Position numbers and translations under genes: made by a program
Notes under the pieces: model-generated
Database searches by the model: none
What the model saw: only the letters and a program-made list of their open reading frames with translations
What the model was told of the DNA's origin: nothing
Origin: Minicystis rosea
Lineage (GTDB): Bacteria; Myxococcota_A; Polyangia; Polyangiales; Polyangiaceae
Direction: 5' to 3'
Assembly (NCBI GenBank): GCA_001931535.1
Contig: CP016211.1
Coordinates: 5,439,573 to 5,503,572 of the forward strand
DNA length: 64,000 nucleotides
Shown: positions 16,166-25,072 of the stretch, piece after piece
Numbering within the stretch: the stretch's first letter is position 1
How the letters are laid out: each line of letters starts with the position of its first letter

Positions 16166-17346
16166 AGCGCGCCCTCCCCTTCGCAGCAGCCTTCGCCATC
16201 CTCGCCGCGGGCCGCGTCGCGAGCGCGTACTGTCCGTCGTACTCGCCCGACAGCACGTACAACACGCACGACTGCGGCGTGGCCGCGCACGCCGGAAAGA
16301 ACCCCACCACCGCCGAGTGGCAGCCCATCTTCGATCTCGTGAGCCGCGGCCCCGCGGCCTGGGGCGACGCCGGCCCGACCGTGACCGACATCGGCCAAGG
16401 CTGCGGCAAGCCCGAGCCGCTCCACAGCGTGCCCGCGCGCTTCCCCTGCGAGCTGCTCCAAGCCATCGCCATGACCGAGTCGAGCTGGCGCCAGTTCTGC
16501 GTGCCCGATCTGCCCGCGGATCAAGTGGGCGGCGAGTCACGCACCATCATCTCCTTCGATTGCGGCTACGGCGTCGGACAAGTCACGAGCGGCATGCACA
16601 CCGGCGAAGATCCCGGCTTCGATCGCGACCGCGTCGCCTCCGACCCGACGTACAACCTCGCCACCGGCACTCGCATCCTCGCCTCGAAATGGAAAGCCAC
16701 CGAGTGCGTCGGCGACAACCAACCCACCATCATCGAGCACTGGTACAGCGCCACTTGGGCCTACAACGGCCTCGCCTACGTCAACAACCCGAACAACCCC
16801 AACTACGATACGAACCGCGGCGTCTGGGATCCCGACGTCGGCGGCGCCGCCCCTTATCAAGAGAAGGTGTTCGGCCGCATGGAGCACACGGGTGGCAAAT
16901 GGACGGCCACCGAGCTCGCTTATCCAAACCCCGGTGACATCGGCACCGACGGCTCACCCAACGAGCTCCCCGAGCCCGACTGCGCCTCCCCCACCGATTG
17001 CGCCAAACACCGCTCGACCCACGCGACCTCCTGTAAAGATCCGACCGGCACCGGCGGCTCCGGCGGCGGCACCAGCAGCAGCACCACCAGCGGCAACGGT
17101 GGATGGAGCACGAGCACGACCACCAGCGGCAACGGCGGTCACGGCAACGCCGACGCCGACGGCGGCCCCGGAGCCGGCGGCGACAACACCGGCGGAAGCG
17201 GCGGCTCACACGAAGAAGACGGCGGCTGCGGCTGCCGCGCTGCAAGCACCGGTGACACCACCCCCAGCACCTGGGCCGCCATCGCCCTTGCCATCGCAGT
17301 GAGCGCGCGCCGCTCGCAGCGGCGCAAACGCTCTCACGGACGGTGA
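16162..17346 (+). CDS. Exported SLT/lysozyme-like protein with MYXO-CTERM tail
   Basis: A 394-residue protein. The GTG at 16162 has GGAGGTG upstream and overlaps the previous stop by 4 bp. A signal peptide (ending near ASAYC) is followed by a lysozyme-like region with AIAMTESSWRQFC, where the Glu fits the catalytic residue of soluble lytic transglycosylases, and CGYGVGQVTSGM, like the usual GLMQ segment. Residues about 300-360 are Gly/Ser/Thr-rich. The C-terminus has GCGCR, a hydrophobic helix and an Arg/Lys-rich end, the layout of MYXO-CTERM sorting signals that anchor myxobacterial proteins at the surface. Likely role: peptidoglycan cleavage at or outside the envelope. Confidence 0.8.
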   Translation: MKRALPFAAAFAILAAGRVASAYCPSYSPDSTYNTHDCGVAAHAGKNPTTAEWQPIFDLVSRGPAAWGDAGPTVTDIGQGCGKPEPLHSVPARFPCELLQAIAMTESSWRQFCVPDLPADQVGGESRTIISFDCGYGVGQVTSGMHTGEDPGFDRDRVASDPTYNLATGTRILASKWKATECVGDNQPTIIEHWYSATWAYNGLAYVNNPNNPNYDTNRGVWDPDVGGAAPYQEKVFGRMEHTGGKWTATELAYPNPGDIGTDGSPNELPEPDCASPTDCAKHRSTHATSCKDPTGTGGSGGGTSSSTTSGNGGWSTSTTTSGNGGHGNADADGGPGAGGDNTGGSGGSHEEDGGCGCRAASTGDTTPSTWAAIALAIAVSARRSQRRKRSHGR

Positions 17347-17366
17347 TGCTCGCAGCGAGCATTCAC
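17342..17366 (+). terminator. Hairpin overlapping the stop codon
   Basis: GTGATGCTCGC and GCGAGCATTCAC pair around one base with a single bulged T. It begins in the stop codon region of the SLT-like gene. The loop is tight and no T-run follows, so termination strength is uncertain. Confidence 0.4.
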
Positions 17367-17749
17367 CGTCGGCCCATCATCTCCAAAGTCACCTCATAGA
17401 ACGTCCCGCGGTCATTCGTATGCCGCCTGCTCCACCGGATCAGCAGGCGGCTCGGCCGCGCTGCGCTCTTCGGCGGGCACAACCACGGTCGTACGAAGCA
17501 GAAACGTCACGAGACCATACTGCTTCTCGATCCAACCGTAGTGGCATGAAGGATCGCGCTCTCTTCGGAAGACGGCATTCCCTCTCGCCGTCTCACTCCC
17601 CAATGGACCACCGCCTCGGGACTCGACCAAAGACAACTTCCCAAGACAGCAGCCCATTTCCAAACACGGCCCCTCGCCCCCCTGCGAAGAGCCGTGTGCC
17701 CGCTCTCCCAGCCCTCTTCATCCAACCACGGACATCGGTCCGCTCGCCA
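17367..17749. other. Gene-poor region with a possible degraded minus-strand gene
   Basis: GC content is lower than in the neighbours. On the minus strand 17412-17663 a frame ends in a protein-like segment (CHYGWIEKQYGLVTFLLRT, then an acidic Ala/Pro-rich tail), but its upstream half reads as noise, and third-position bias is only moderate. It may be a decayed or frameshifted gene just downstream of the 17750-18790 gene. No family recognised. Confidence 0.25.
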
Positions 17750-18790
17750 TCACTTCTTCTTCGCCGTCATGCTCGATCGCCCCTTCTGCAAATCGTCGGG
17801 GGTCACCCGCTCCACGGGGGCGAACCCGCGCGCCTTCTTGAAATCCATGTGGTGGACGAAGTTTCGCATCGAGTCCGAGCAATCGATGCGATCCAGGTCG
17901 AGCTCGACGAACGTCTCGCGGGCGACGGCGACGGACAGCACCGTCGTCGGCCCGCGCCGGCCGGTGGCGGAGTCGAGGAGGGGAACCTGGACGTGCACCA
18001 ACACCATGCCGATGGGCAGGGTCGCAAAGGCTTCTCCTGCGACGCGTAGGGCCGCGCTGCACACGTGGTCTTGGTACAGCTCGTTGAAGCGCGAGGCGGG
18101 CATGGGCTTCGTCGACACCGTCCCGTTGGCGGCCAAACGCTTCTCCTCGGTCGGGATCGTCTTTTCGCCGTAAAGCTCGACGTCGAATTCCACCACGTCG
18201 GAGCGCTCGATCTTGGGCGTGACGGAGGGGCCGAACTCCAGCATCTCGGCCAAAGGAGTCAGGTACGAGAGCGCGGCCCGGTATGCTTCCGACTCCCCCG
18301 AGAGGACGCCGCGACAGAGGTGCTGAAACCACTGCCAGCGCTCGTGCTCCTGCTGGTGCTCGGCGAGCTGCTTTTGGTACCACTGCGCGTCCGCCTGACG
18401 GCTCTGCTCGACGTCGAGCGCCAAAGCGCGCTGCGTGGACTCGACCTTTCCCATGGCGCGGTCCATCATGCTCGGGCTATACGCCCGCTGTCGCTCGAGC
18501 GCGGCCGTCTCACAGGTTCGTGTCGGCGCCGGGGCCGGCGGCGGCGGCGTCATGGAGATCGCCTGCCAGTCGTAGAAATACGACACGTCCTTGTGCAACG
18601 ACTTGACCAGATCGATGTGCGTCGTGTGCACGTCGACCTCGTAAGCCGCTCTGCGGTTCGACTCCCATTTCAATGCTTCGCGCTCGTAAGCCTGCAGCTC
18701 GCGGTGGCGGCGCTTCGCCTCCCGCTCCTGTGCGCGTTCGGCCCGTCGCTGGGCCGCCATCATGTCGCGAACGACGCCTCGCCATCCCAT
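17750..18790 (-). CDS. Coiled-coil protein of unknown function
   Basis: A 346-residue protein. The ATG at 18790 is preferred because GGAG stands 6 bp upstream; a GTG at 18826 is the alternative. The N-terminus (MGWRGVVRDMMAAQRRAERA) begins a highly charged helical stretch to about residue 60, followed by a region with a conserved-looking His/Trp pattern (HKDVSYFYDW). Residues 90-190 are again helical and rich in Gln/Glu. The C-terminal 150 residues look like a folded beta-rich domain ending in a Lys-rich tail. No signal peptide, so cytosolic. I do not recognise a named family. Confidence 0.7.
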   Translation of the reverse strand: MGWRGVVRDMMAAQRRAERAQEREAKRRHRELQAYEREALKWESNRRAAYEVDVHTTHIDLVKSLHKDVSYFYDWQAISMTPPPPAPAPTRTCETAALERQRAYSPSMMDRAMGKVESTQRALALDVEQSRQADAQWYQKQLAEHQQEHERWQWFQHLCRGVLSGESEAYRAALSYLTPLAEMLEFGPSVTPKIERSDVVEFDVELYGEKTIPTEEKRLAANGTVSTKPMPASRFNELYQDHVCSAALRVAGEAFATLPIGMVLVHVQVPLLDSATGRRGPTTVLSVAVARETFVELDLDRIDCSDSMRNFVHHMDFKKARGFAPVERVTPDDLQKGRSSMTAKKK

Positions 18791-19029
18791 TTCGAGCTCC
18801 GCTTCCGGGCTCTGCTCGCCGAGCACGTTGCGTCATGCTCCGTCGAAACCAGCCCATGACGCCACGATGCTCTCCAAACCGCCACCACCTTGCAAGTCCG
18901 ATCCTTGGCTCCCCAGCCACCCATCACGCCCGAGACGCAGCGCCGCGCCGCGGCGGACCGTGGCCCACTCGCTCCCACCCAATCATCGCTCCCAAAGTCG
19001 GCGCCGGCGCGTCACGCGGCGCCGAGCAT

Positions 19030-19449
19030 TCAGGCCACGGGTTTGTCCGCCCACGAGCGCCGGTAAAAGGGCCACGCGTCGTACAGGTAAATGGCAAACG
19101 GGATCCACCACACCAGATCGTTGGTCAAACAAAGCACCGAAGCGCGCCACGGCCACTCGCCTCGGGCGATGAGCAGGGCGAGCCCCATGGGCCCCAGCAC
19201 CTTACCGAGCAGGCCCACCGCGGCCAGCAGGAATCCGCGCTCGGGCACGCGGGCGACCTCGGCGTAGAGCACCCCGTACACGCCCACGATCATCCCCACA
19301 CAAGCGAAGATCGAAGGGTGGTTGAGGGGCGCGAGGCCGGTGAAGCGGAACAACCATTGAGGGTCGAGGGCCGCGTACAAGCCCCACAATGGATTGTAGA
19401 TCGCGGCCAGGATGAACACGGCCCGATGAAAGCGCCGGCGAGGGATCAT
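19030..19449 (-). CDS. Small four-TM membrane protein
   Basis: A 139-residue protein with four predicted transmembrane stretches (for example AVFILAAIYNPLWGLYAAL, FACVGMIVGVYGVLYAEVA, LLAAVGLLGKVLGPMGLAL). The ATG at 19449 overlaps the stop of the upstream gene (ATGA); an ATG 12 bp earlier is possible. It is the last gene of a three-gene operon that starts with DUF4166. Myxobacterial and planctomycete genomes have similar small membrane proteins of unknown role. Confidence 0.75.
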   Translation of the reverse strand: MIPRRRFHRAVFILAAIYNPLWGLYAALDPQWLFRFTGLAPLNHPSIFACVGMIVGVYGVLYAEVARVPERGFLLAAVGLLGKVLGPMGLALLIARGEWPWRASVLCLTNDLVWWIPFAIYLYDAWPFYRRSWADKPVA

Positions 19450-19982
19450 GCCTTCGCCCACGGGTAACGGAACCAGCGCGGGCCGAACGCAGCACCCAAG
19501 TCACGCACGCCGGAAGCGAAGACCCCGGCCGCCATCAAAGGCAGAATCACCCGCAGCGCCGCGGGCGCCTCCCAAGGCACGAATCCCGTCGGGCGCGCGG
19601 TGCCGGCGATGATTTCCGGCGCGAGGTGCGCGAGTGCCGCTCCATAGATGATCCCCATGATGGCGTGGGTCATGCGCTCGCCGGGAAAGACACCTCCGAG
19701 CGGGCGGCGCACGGTGTCTTCGATCACGAAGTCGCGCAGCGTGATCACGATCTCCACGGCGACCAGCGCGGCCAGCGCATAGGCCGCGAGCCCCTCCCAA
19801 CGAACGAGCGCGAGCGTGCCGAAGAGCACGGCATAGACGAGATCGCGCAGGCCGTGGAGCACGAGCTCGGGCCGCGTGCCCGGAAGGCCGCCCGGGAGGC
19901 GAGCACGCCACTCGTGATAATAAAGGGTGTCGAAAGCTCCCAACGCGCCTTGCGCGGCGAAGAGCCAGAGCGCCGTGATCAC
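19446..19982 (-). CDS. Membrane protein in DUF4166 operon
   Basis: A 178-residue inner-membrane protein with about four or five hydrophobic segments and the polar motif FDTLYYHEWRARLP near the N-terminus, which suggests a conserved cytoplasmic or catalytic loop. The GTG at 19982 overlaps the TGA of the DUF4166 gene (GTGA), and its own stop overlaps the next start (ATGA), so the three genes are coupled. Family not recognised. Confidence 0.75.
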   Translation of the reverse strand: MITALWLFAAQGALGAFDTLYYHEWRARLPGGLPGTRPELVLHGLRDLVYAVLFGTLALVRWEGLAAYALAALVAVEIVITLRDFVIEDTVRRPLGGVFPGERMTHAIMGIIYGAALAHLAPEIIAGTARPTGFVPWEAPAALRVILPLMAAGVFASGVRDLGAAFGPRWFRYPWAKA

Positions 19983-20518
19983 GAGCCCTCCTCCGGGGTG
20001 ACGGCACCTTCGTAGGCGACGAGCAAACCCACCATCGGTGCATGAATGCGCACGTCGACGCGCACGCGATCCCCCGCGGGCTCGGCCCGCCCTTCGATGC
20101 GAGGAGACAAGAAGCGCGGGAGCGGCAGTGAGAATCGCCGAGCCCCGAAGGTCGCGCGCACTTGATCGAAGATCAACGATCCTCCGTCGGCCCGGAGCCG
20201 AAACCAACACTGCACGAGCCCGAGCCCCTCGACGAGGAGCCCGCCGCTCTCCCATTGCACCGTGACGAGCGGCCGATCACCGAAGGTCCGCACCCAGCGC
20301 TCGCCGGCCGCATCCTGCTGGACCGCGAGCGTGATCGGTGTGGCCTCCGCCGCGGGCGGCATGCCGAGCAGCGCGCCGACGAGCCGCGCCGCCATGCTCG
20401 TGCCGCGCCGCACCGCGAACACGCCGCGCGCCACCACGGAGCCCGCGTGAATGCGCTGCACGAGCGGCGCCACGCTGGCCCACGACGGCCCGAGCAAAGA
20501 GGGGTAGAGCGAGGACAT
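19979..20518 (-). CDS. DUF4166 domain protein
   Basis: A 179-residue protein. The ATG at 20518 (MSSLYPSLLG) is chosen; a GTG 21 bp upstream is possible and no good ribosome site marks either. The central segment GERWVRTFGDRPLVTVQWESGG matches the core of DUF4166, found alone or fused to short-chain or saccharopine dehydrogenase-like domains. Function unknown. It heads an operon with two membrane proteins, which suggests the product acts at the inner membrane, perhaps in lipid or envelope chemistry (inference only). Confidence 0.75.
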   Translation of the reverse strand: MSSLYPSLLGPSWASVAPLVQRIHAGSVVARGVFAVRRGTSMAARLVGALLGMPPAAEATPITLAVQQDAAGERWVRTFGDRPLVTVQWESGGLLVEGLGLVQCWFRLRADGGSLIFDQVRATFGARRFSLPLPRFLSPRIEGRAEPAGDRVRVDVRIHAPMVGLLVAYEGAVTPEEGS

Positions 20519-20587
20519 CGTGATCGACGGAGCGTACACGAATCCGCGCGCGGAGAACGGCTTCGCTCGATGACTCCCGATCGGCTC

Positions 20588-21082
20588 TCAGCGATACGGT
20601 GTGGCCAAGGCCGCGCGCACGTCACAGCGGATGTCTTCGTAATCGAGGGTGATCACCACGGCGCGTCCCGCCTCGAAGCTCACGAAGACACCCGGCCACG
20701 AGGCGGCCCAGGTGTCGTCGATCGTGGTGGGATCGATCTCGATCGCGGGCAGCGAGCCGCGGCGATCGAAGCGCACGCAGCGCGCCGAGGCGTGCCCTTC
20801 GGAGAGCCAGCGCATGCACCCCATCGGGCCGCCGCGGCGCGTTCGATCGGGGCGCAGCCAGCGCGCGATCTCCACGGGTCGGTGCCGGTCCTCGCGATCT
20901 TCGCGCAGCGCCATCAGCTCCGCCCCGCGCGAAGGCTCGACGAACTCGTCCACGAAGCGCGCGAAGAGCACGCGCGTGCGCGCAGCGGACGCCGTCGAGA
21001 GGACCACGCCGAGATCGCTCAACCGATCGCGCTGGTCCGACAGCGTGCGGAAGCTGCGCCACGACCCAACGTTGCTCGGCAT
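20588..21082 (-). CDS. Hypothetical protein
   Basis: A 164-residue soluble protein. The ATG at 21082 (MPSNVGSWRSF) gives good codon bias; longer upstream starts run into the divergent control region. The sequence is Arg/Asp-rich, with segments RVLFARFVDEFVEP and WPGVFVSFEAGRAVVITLDYED. No signal peptide, membrane segment or motif was recognised. It is divergent from the GST gene, with about 120 bp between them for two promoters. Confidence 0.65.
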   Translation of the reverse strand: MPSNVGSWRSFRTLSDQRDRLSDLGVVLSTASAARTRVLFARFVDEFVEPSRGAELMALREDREDRHRPVEIARWLRPDRTRRGGPMGCMRWLSEGHASARCVRFDRRGSLPAIEIDPTTIDDTWAASWPGVFVSFEAGRAVVITLDYEDIRCDVRAALATPYR

Positions 21083-21202
21083 GAGGCCATGATACCGCGG
21101 GCCCCACGCGCTCGCCCGCGCTCTCGCGCATTGCGCACGACGCGCGACGTACCGGACGATCATACGATGGACGCCCCCGTCGAAGGGTGGCACGACCGCA
21201 GC

Positions 21203-21961
21203 ATGGCGGATCCCCTCCTCGTCACCATCACCTTCAGCCACTATTGCGAGAAGGCGCGTTGGGCGCTCGATCGCGCGGGGATTGCCTATCGCGAGTCAGG
21301 CCACCTGCCCTTCTTCCACATCATGGCCGTGCGCCGCGCGGGCGGCGCGCGCACGACACCGCTCTTGGTCACGGAGGACGGCGTGCTCGCGGACTCGAGC
21401 GACATTGTCCGCTGGGCCGATCGCCGCCGCCCCGCCGCCAACCTCTTCGGCAAGACACACGAGGATCGGAACGAGGTCCTTCGCCTCGAAGACGACTTCG
21501 ACGAAAAGCTCGGCCCGCACACACGCCGCTGGGCCTACGCGAGCTGTCTCTCCGATCGCGATCTCTTGGTCTCCCTCTTCGAGGCACAGCGCGAAACACC
21601 CTCGTTTCAGCGTCGTGCCTTGGCCGCCGGCTTCCCCGTGGCCCGCGCGGTCCTGCGCCGCACCCTGGGCATCGACGACGCCGGCGCCGCGCGCTCCGAA
21701 GCCAAGATCGACGCCGTCTTCGGCACCGTCGCCGATCTCCTCTCCGACGGCCGCCCCTACCTCGTGGGCGACACGCTCACCGCAGCCGATCTCACCTTCG
21801 CTTCCCTCGCCGCCCCCGTGATCTTCCCCGAAGAGCAACGCACGCGCCTCCCTCGCTTCGAGGCGCTGCCCGCCGCCGCGCGCTCGCGCGTCGAAGCCTG
21901 GCGCGCGCACCCCGCTGGTGCCTTTGCGCGGCGGATGATCCGCGATCATCGTCACGTCTGA
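21203..21961 (+). CDS. Glutathione S-transferase family protein
   Basis: A 252-residue cytosolic protein. The N-terminal thioredoxin-like domain begins PLLVTITFSHYCEKARWALDRAG, with the family pattern ITxSHYCEKxRWAL, followed by TTPLLVTEDG (cis-Pro) and LADSSDIVRW (glutathione gamma-glutamyl site, Ser). The helical C-terminal domain has DLTFASLAAPV, the N-capping box region. ATG 21203 is chosen for its closeness to the first beta strand; ATG 21167 in frame is possible. The substrate is unknown; detoxification or dehalogenation are usual. Confidence 0.85.
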   Translation: MADPLLVTITFSHYCEKARWALDRAGIAYRESGHLPFFHIMAVRRAGGARTTPLLVTEDGVLADSSDIVRWADRRRPAANLFGKTHEDRNEVLRLEDDFDEKLGPHTRRWAYASCLSDRDLLVSLFEAQRETPSFQRRALAAGFPVARAVLRRTLGIDDAGAARSEAKIDAVFGTVADLLSDGRPYLVGDTLTAADLTFASLAAPVIFPEEQRTRLPRFEALPAAARSRVEAWRAHPAGAFARRMIRDHRHV

Positions 21962-21979
21962 TCGCTTGCGGAAGACCTC

Positions 21980-22108
21980 ATGAAGCTTCGCTCCTCCACG
22001 TACATCGCCCGTCGCGACGGCGGCATCGATTGCCTCTCTCTCGTCGAGCGCCGCGGCGAAGCCAATCGACGCTTCCTCGTCCAGACCCACCACCGCGTCC
22101 GCGGGTGA
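21980..22108 (+). CDS. Small frame of 42 codons, uncertain
   Basis: An ATG at 21980 opens a frame 18 bp after the GST stop, encoding 42 residues (MKLRSSTYIARRDGGIDCLS, then a basic tail). Third positions lean to G/C and the spacing fits an operon, but there is no strong ribosome site and no family match. It may be a small protein or chance. Confidence 0.25.
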   Translation: MKLRSSTYIARRDGGIDCLSLVERRGEANRRFLVQTHHRVRG

Positions 22109-22252
22109 CGGCGTCTCCTTAACAAGAGGAGAGGACTCACCCGGTCGACCGAAATGCTCGCGGCGCCCGCGTCAGCATCGTAACGGCACCCACGTTCCGG
22201 CCGAGGATCGTCGCGCAAAACCACTGGAACGTGTCTTGCTGACGGGGCCGGC

Positions 22253-23908
22253 ATGCTCCGACGATCGTTCGTTTTTCTAACGTGCCTCCTGATCGGCTGT
22301 AGCTCCGAGCCTTCGCCGAACAACGAAGATCCCGAGAAGGATGCCGGTGTCGCCGACGCGCCGACCGACGCCCCGACCGATCCGAAGACGATCGAAGACA
22401 CGCCCATCACGCCGCGCTACCAGGCGCTCGTCGATTCCATCGAGAAGGAGCGCGCCCAGCACGGCAATCCCGGCGTGGCCGCGCTCGTCCTGGAGAACGG
22501 CAAGATCACCTTCGCGCGCGGCTTCGGCAGCAGGGATCCGGACAAGGACGATCCCGTCCACGCGACCACGCTCTTCCGCATCGGCTCGGTCACCAAGATG
22601 CTGACCACCACCGCCGTGTTGAAGGAGGTGGCCGCGAAGAAGATCGCGCTCGAAGACAAAGTCACGACCCTGATCCCCGGATTCAACATCGGCGGCGAGC
22701 CGGGCGAAGATTCGCTGACGCTCTTCAACCTGCTCTCCCACTCGAGCGGCATCAACGATCTGACGCTCCTCTACGGAGAGAATGGCCAGCTCCAAGACAC
22801 CTGGCTCGCCAAGTTCACGACGGGCGGCTTCAAGACGCAGGGCTATTTCATGGCCCCGCCCGGCCGCATGTACAACTACGCGAACCCCAATTTCGCGCTG
22901 GCTGGGCTCGTCGCCGAGCGCTCGTCGGGCACCATCTACCGCACGACGATGCAGAACAGCGTCTTCGATCCGCTGGGGATGACGCGCACCTTCTTCCTCG
23001 GCACCGACGTCGAAGCCGATGGTGACTACGCCTCTGCCAACACCATCAACCTCGAGACCAACAAGCCCGAGAAGGTCGGCCCCACGAGCTACGATGAAGC
23101 CTGGTCCCGCCCTGCCGGCTTCGCCTGGTCGTCCGTGCGTGATCTCGCGGTGTTCTTGCAGTTCCTCATGAACGGCAACCCCCAAGTCCTCCCCGACGAG
23201 CTGCGCCTCGCGATGCAGAGCCCGCAGATGTCGACGAAGCTCCTCAACGACCACAATTCATATGGATTCGGCCTCACGGTCGCGGACGCGGAGCTCCTCG
23301 GCAGCCCCTCGCAGCTCTATCCGATGAAGGTCGTGTCCCACGCCGGCTCGATCCCGGGCTACTCCGCCAATTTCGCGATGCGCCCCGATCTGGGCTTCGC
23401 CTTCATCACGTTGAGCAACACCGACGATGCCTATTTCCAGGACAGCTACGAAGTCGCGCTGAAGACGCTCACCGATCTCCCCGCGTCCGTCCCGATCGAC
23501 GAGCTCAAGCCCGATGCGAGCTTCTACGACAAGTACGCCGGCGAGTACGACGACCCGTGGAACGCCGGCAAAATGACGGTCACCCACACGAATGGGAAGC
23601 TCATGATCGACATGCCCGATCTCGACACCTTCGGGATCGCGTACGAAAAAGAGCTCATCGCCACCGCCAAGCACAACTTCACCATCGGCATCCAGGGCGG
23701 CCGCTACGGCCTCACCTTCATGTTCGACGACAAGGGCGAGGTCGACTACGCGCGCGTGCGGTTCTTCGTGGAGAAGCGGACGACGGCGGCCACCTCCAAG
23801 ACTTCCAAGGCTGCTCCGCCGAACCCGAACAACCTGCTCCGCCTCCTCAAGAGCCCCGTGCGCGAACCCACCCGCATGCCGCGCGGGCTCGTCGCCGCAC
23901 CGAAGTAG
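22253..23908 (+). CDS. Serine beta-lactamase-like hydrolase, lipoprotein
   Basis: A 551-residue lipoprotein (signal ending in LIGC, Cys15, then an Asp/Pro-rich linker). The class C beta-lactamase/DD-peptidase catalytic set is complete: SxxK in FRIGSVTKM, YxN in YNYANPNF, and HxG in SHAGSIPGYS replacing the usual KTG. A C-terminal domain of about 130 residues is beta-rich (DKYAGEYDDPWNAGKMTV), as in esterase EstB and other family VIII relatives. It probably acts in the periplasm or outer membrane on a peptide or ester. The name beta-lactamase refers to fold, not proven activity. Confidence 0.87.
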   Translation: MLRRSFVFLTCLLIGCSSEPSPNNEDPEKDAGVADAPTDAPTDPKTIEDTPITPRYQALVDSIEKERAQHGNPGVAALVLENGKITFARGFGSRDPDKDDPVHATTLFRIGSVTKMLTTTAVLKEVAAKKIALEDKVTTLIPGFNIGGEPGEDSLTLFNLLSHSSGINDLTLLYGENGQLQDTWLAKFTTGGFKTQGYFMAPPGRMYNYANPNFALAGLVAERSSGTIYRTTMQNSVFDPLGMTRTFFLGTDVEADGDYASANTINLETNKPEKVGPTSYDEAWSRPAGFAWSSVRDLAVFLQFLMNGNPQVLPDELRLAMQSPQMSTKLLNDHNSYGFGLTVADAELLGSPSQLYPMKVVSHAGSIPGYSANFAMRPDLGFAFITLSNTDDAYFQDSYEVALKTLTDLPASVPIDELKPDASFYDKYAGEYDDPWNAGKMTVTHTNGKLMIDMPDLDTFGIAYEKELIATAKHNFTIGIQGGRYGLTFMFDDKGEVDYARVRFFVEKRTTAATSKTSKAAPPNPNNLLRLLKSPVREPTRMPRGLVAAPK

Positions 23909-23918
23909 CCGCGCACGA

Positions 23919-23957
23919 CAGGGCATCTCTCCACGGTCTCGTCGCAGAGATGCCCTG
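23919..23957 (+). terminator. 12-bp stem hairpin after the serine hydrolase gene
   Basis: Arms CAGGGCATCTCT and AGAGATGCCCTG are perfectly complementary with a 15-nt loop, 11 bp after the stop codon. No T-run, so it may be an mRNA-end stabiliser or a Rho-assisted terminator. Confidence 0.5.
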
Positions 23958-23966
23958 CGCACTGCG

Positions 23967-24004
23967 CATCCATGTCTCGTCGCGAAGAACGGGTGACATG
24001 GATG
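23967..24004. repeat. Dispersed palindromic element, copy 4 (CATCCATGTC / GACATGGATG)
   Basis: Ten-bp perfect arms around an 18-nt loop, directly after the hairpin at 23919-23957 and 111 bp before the ADP-ribosylglycohydrolase start. Shares the GACATGGATG core with the elements near 3330 and 4820. Confidence 0.5.
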
Positions 24005-24114
24005 ACAGGAATGGTGCCGAAGAGCACCGCGCGGTTACGTGAGCCCCGCCCCACTGCTAGGCTGTCGACCGAAGCGCCCGAGACCGAACCGTCGAGCGCA
24101 CCGGCACGACGCAC

Positions 24115-25068
24115 GTGAACGCATCACTCGATCCCCAACAAGACCGCATCGCCGGAGGCCTCCTCGGGCTGCTCGTCGGTGACGCGCTCGGCGTCCCGTA
24201 CGAATTTCATCGCGCGGCCGACCTGCCGCCGCCGGAAGCGATCGACTACACCCCACCTCCAGGCTTCGCGCGATCGCATGCGCGCGTCCCGCCGGGCACG
24301 TGGTCCGACGACGGCGCCCAAGCGCTCTGTCTGCTCGCATCCTTGCTCGAATGCGACGGCTTCGACGCCCGCGATTTCGCCGAGCGGCTCGTGCGTTGGT
24401 ACGAGGAGGGTTACCTCGCGGTGGATGAAGTCGTCTTCGATGTCGGCGTCACCACCGGACGCGCCATCCGCGCGCTGAAAGCCGGCGTCGCCCCGCTCGA
24501 GGCCGGGCCGTCGGACGCGCACGACAATGGCAATGGCTCCCTCATGCGCGCCCTCCCGCTCGCGCTCTGGCACGCCGGATCCGACGAAGATCTCGTGCGC
24601 GACGCCCACGCGCAATCCCGCGTCACCCACGGTCATCTGCGCTCGCAGGTGTGTTGTGCCCTCTATTGCCTCTGGGCCCGGCGCACGCTCGCCGGCAGCG
24701 CGGCCCCTTGGGACGACGCGGTCCATGCGCTGCGAAGCATCTATCACGCGAGCCCAGATGCCTTGGAAGAGCTCGAATGGTCCGTGCGCCCCGACGATCC
24801 GCCCGAAGGCAAGGGGTCGGGCTACGTGGTCGACTGCCTTCGTTCCGCGCGCTGGGCCTGCCGGGCAGGAAGCTATGCAGACGTCGTCCGCAAAGCCATT
24901 CTCCTCGGGAACGACACGGACACCACCGCTTGCGTGGCAGGCGGGATCGCCGGCCTCCGCCACGGCATGAGCGCCATTCCCGATCCCTGGCGCGCCGGCC
25001 TCCGCGGCCGAGACATCTACGATCCTTTGCTCCATCGACTCCTGCAATGTCGGACGCGAGGAGCCTGA
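24115..25068 (+). CDS. ADP-ribosylglycohydrolase (DraG/ARH family)
   Basis: A 317-residue cytosolic enzyme starting with GTG at 24115. Family motifs are in order: GLLVGDALGVPYEF, TWSDDGAQALCL (first Mg ligands), NGNGSLMRALPLAL, THGHLRSQVCC and LLGNDTDTTACVAGGIAGL (second Mg site, Asp-x-Asp). These residues bind two magnesium ions and cleave ADP-ribose from proteins or small molecules. No ADP-ribosyltransferase is adjacent, so the substrate is unknown. A small lipoprotein gene follows after 4 bp. Confidence 0.9.
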   Translation: MNASLDPQQDRIAGGLLGLLVGDALGVPYEFHRAADLPPPEAIDYTPPPGFARSHARVPPGTWSDDGAQALCLLASLLECDGFDARDFAERLVRWYEEGYLAVDEVVFDVGVTTGRAIRALKAGVAPLEAGPSDAHDNGNGSLMRALPLALWHAGSDEDLVRDAHAQSRVTHGHLRSQVCCALYCLWARRTLAGSAAPWDDAVHALRSIYHASPDALEELEWSVRPDDPPEGKGSGYVVDCLRSARWACRAGSYADVVRKAILLGNDTDTTACVAGGIAGLRHGMSAIPDPWRAGLRGRDIYDPLLHRLLQCRTRGA

Positions 25069-25072
25069 CCCG

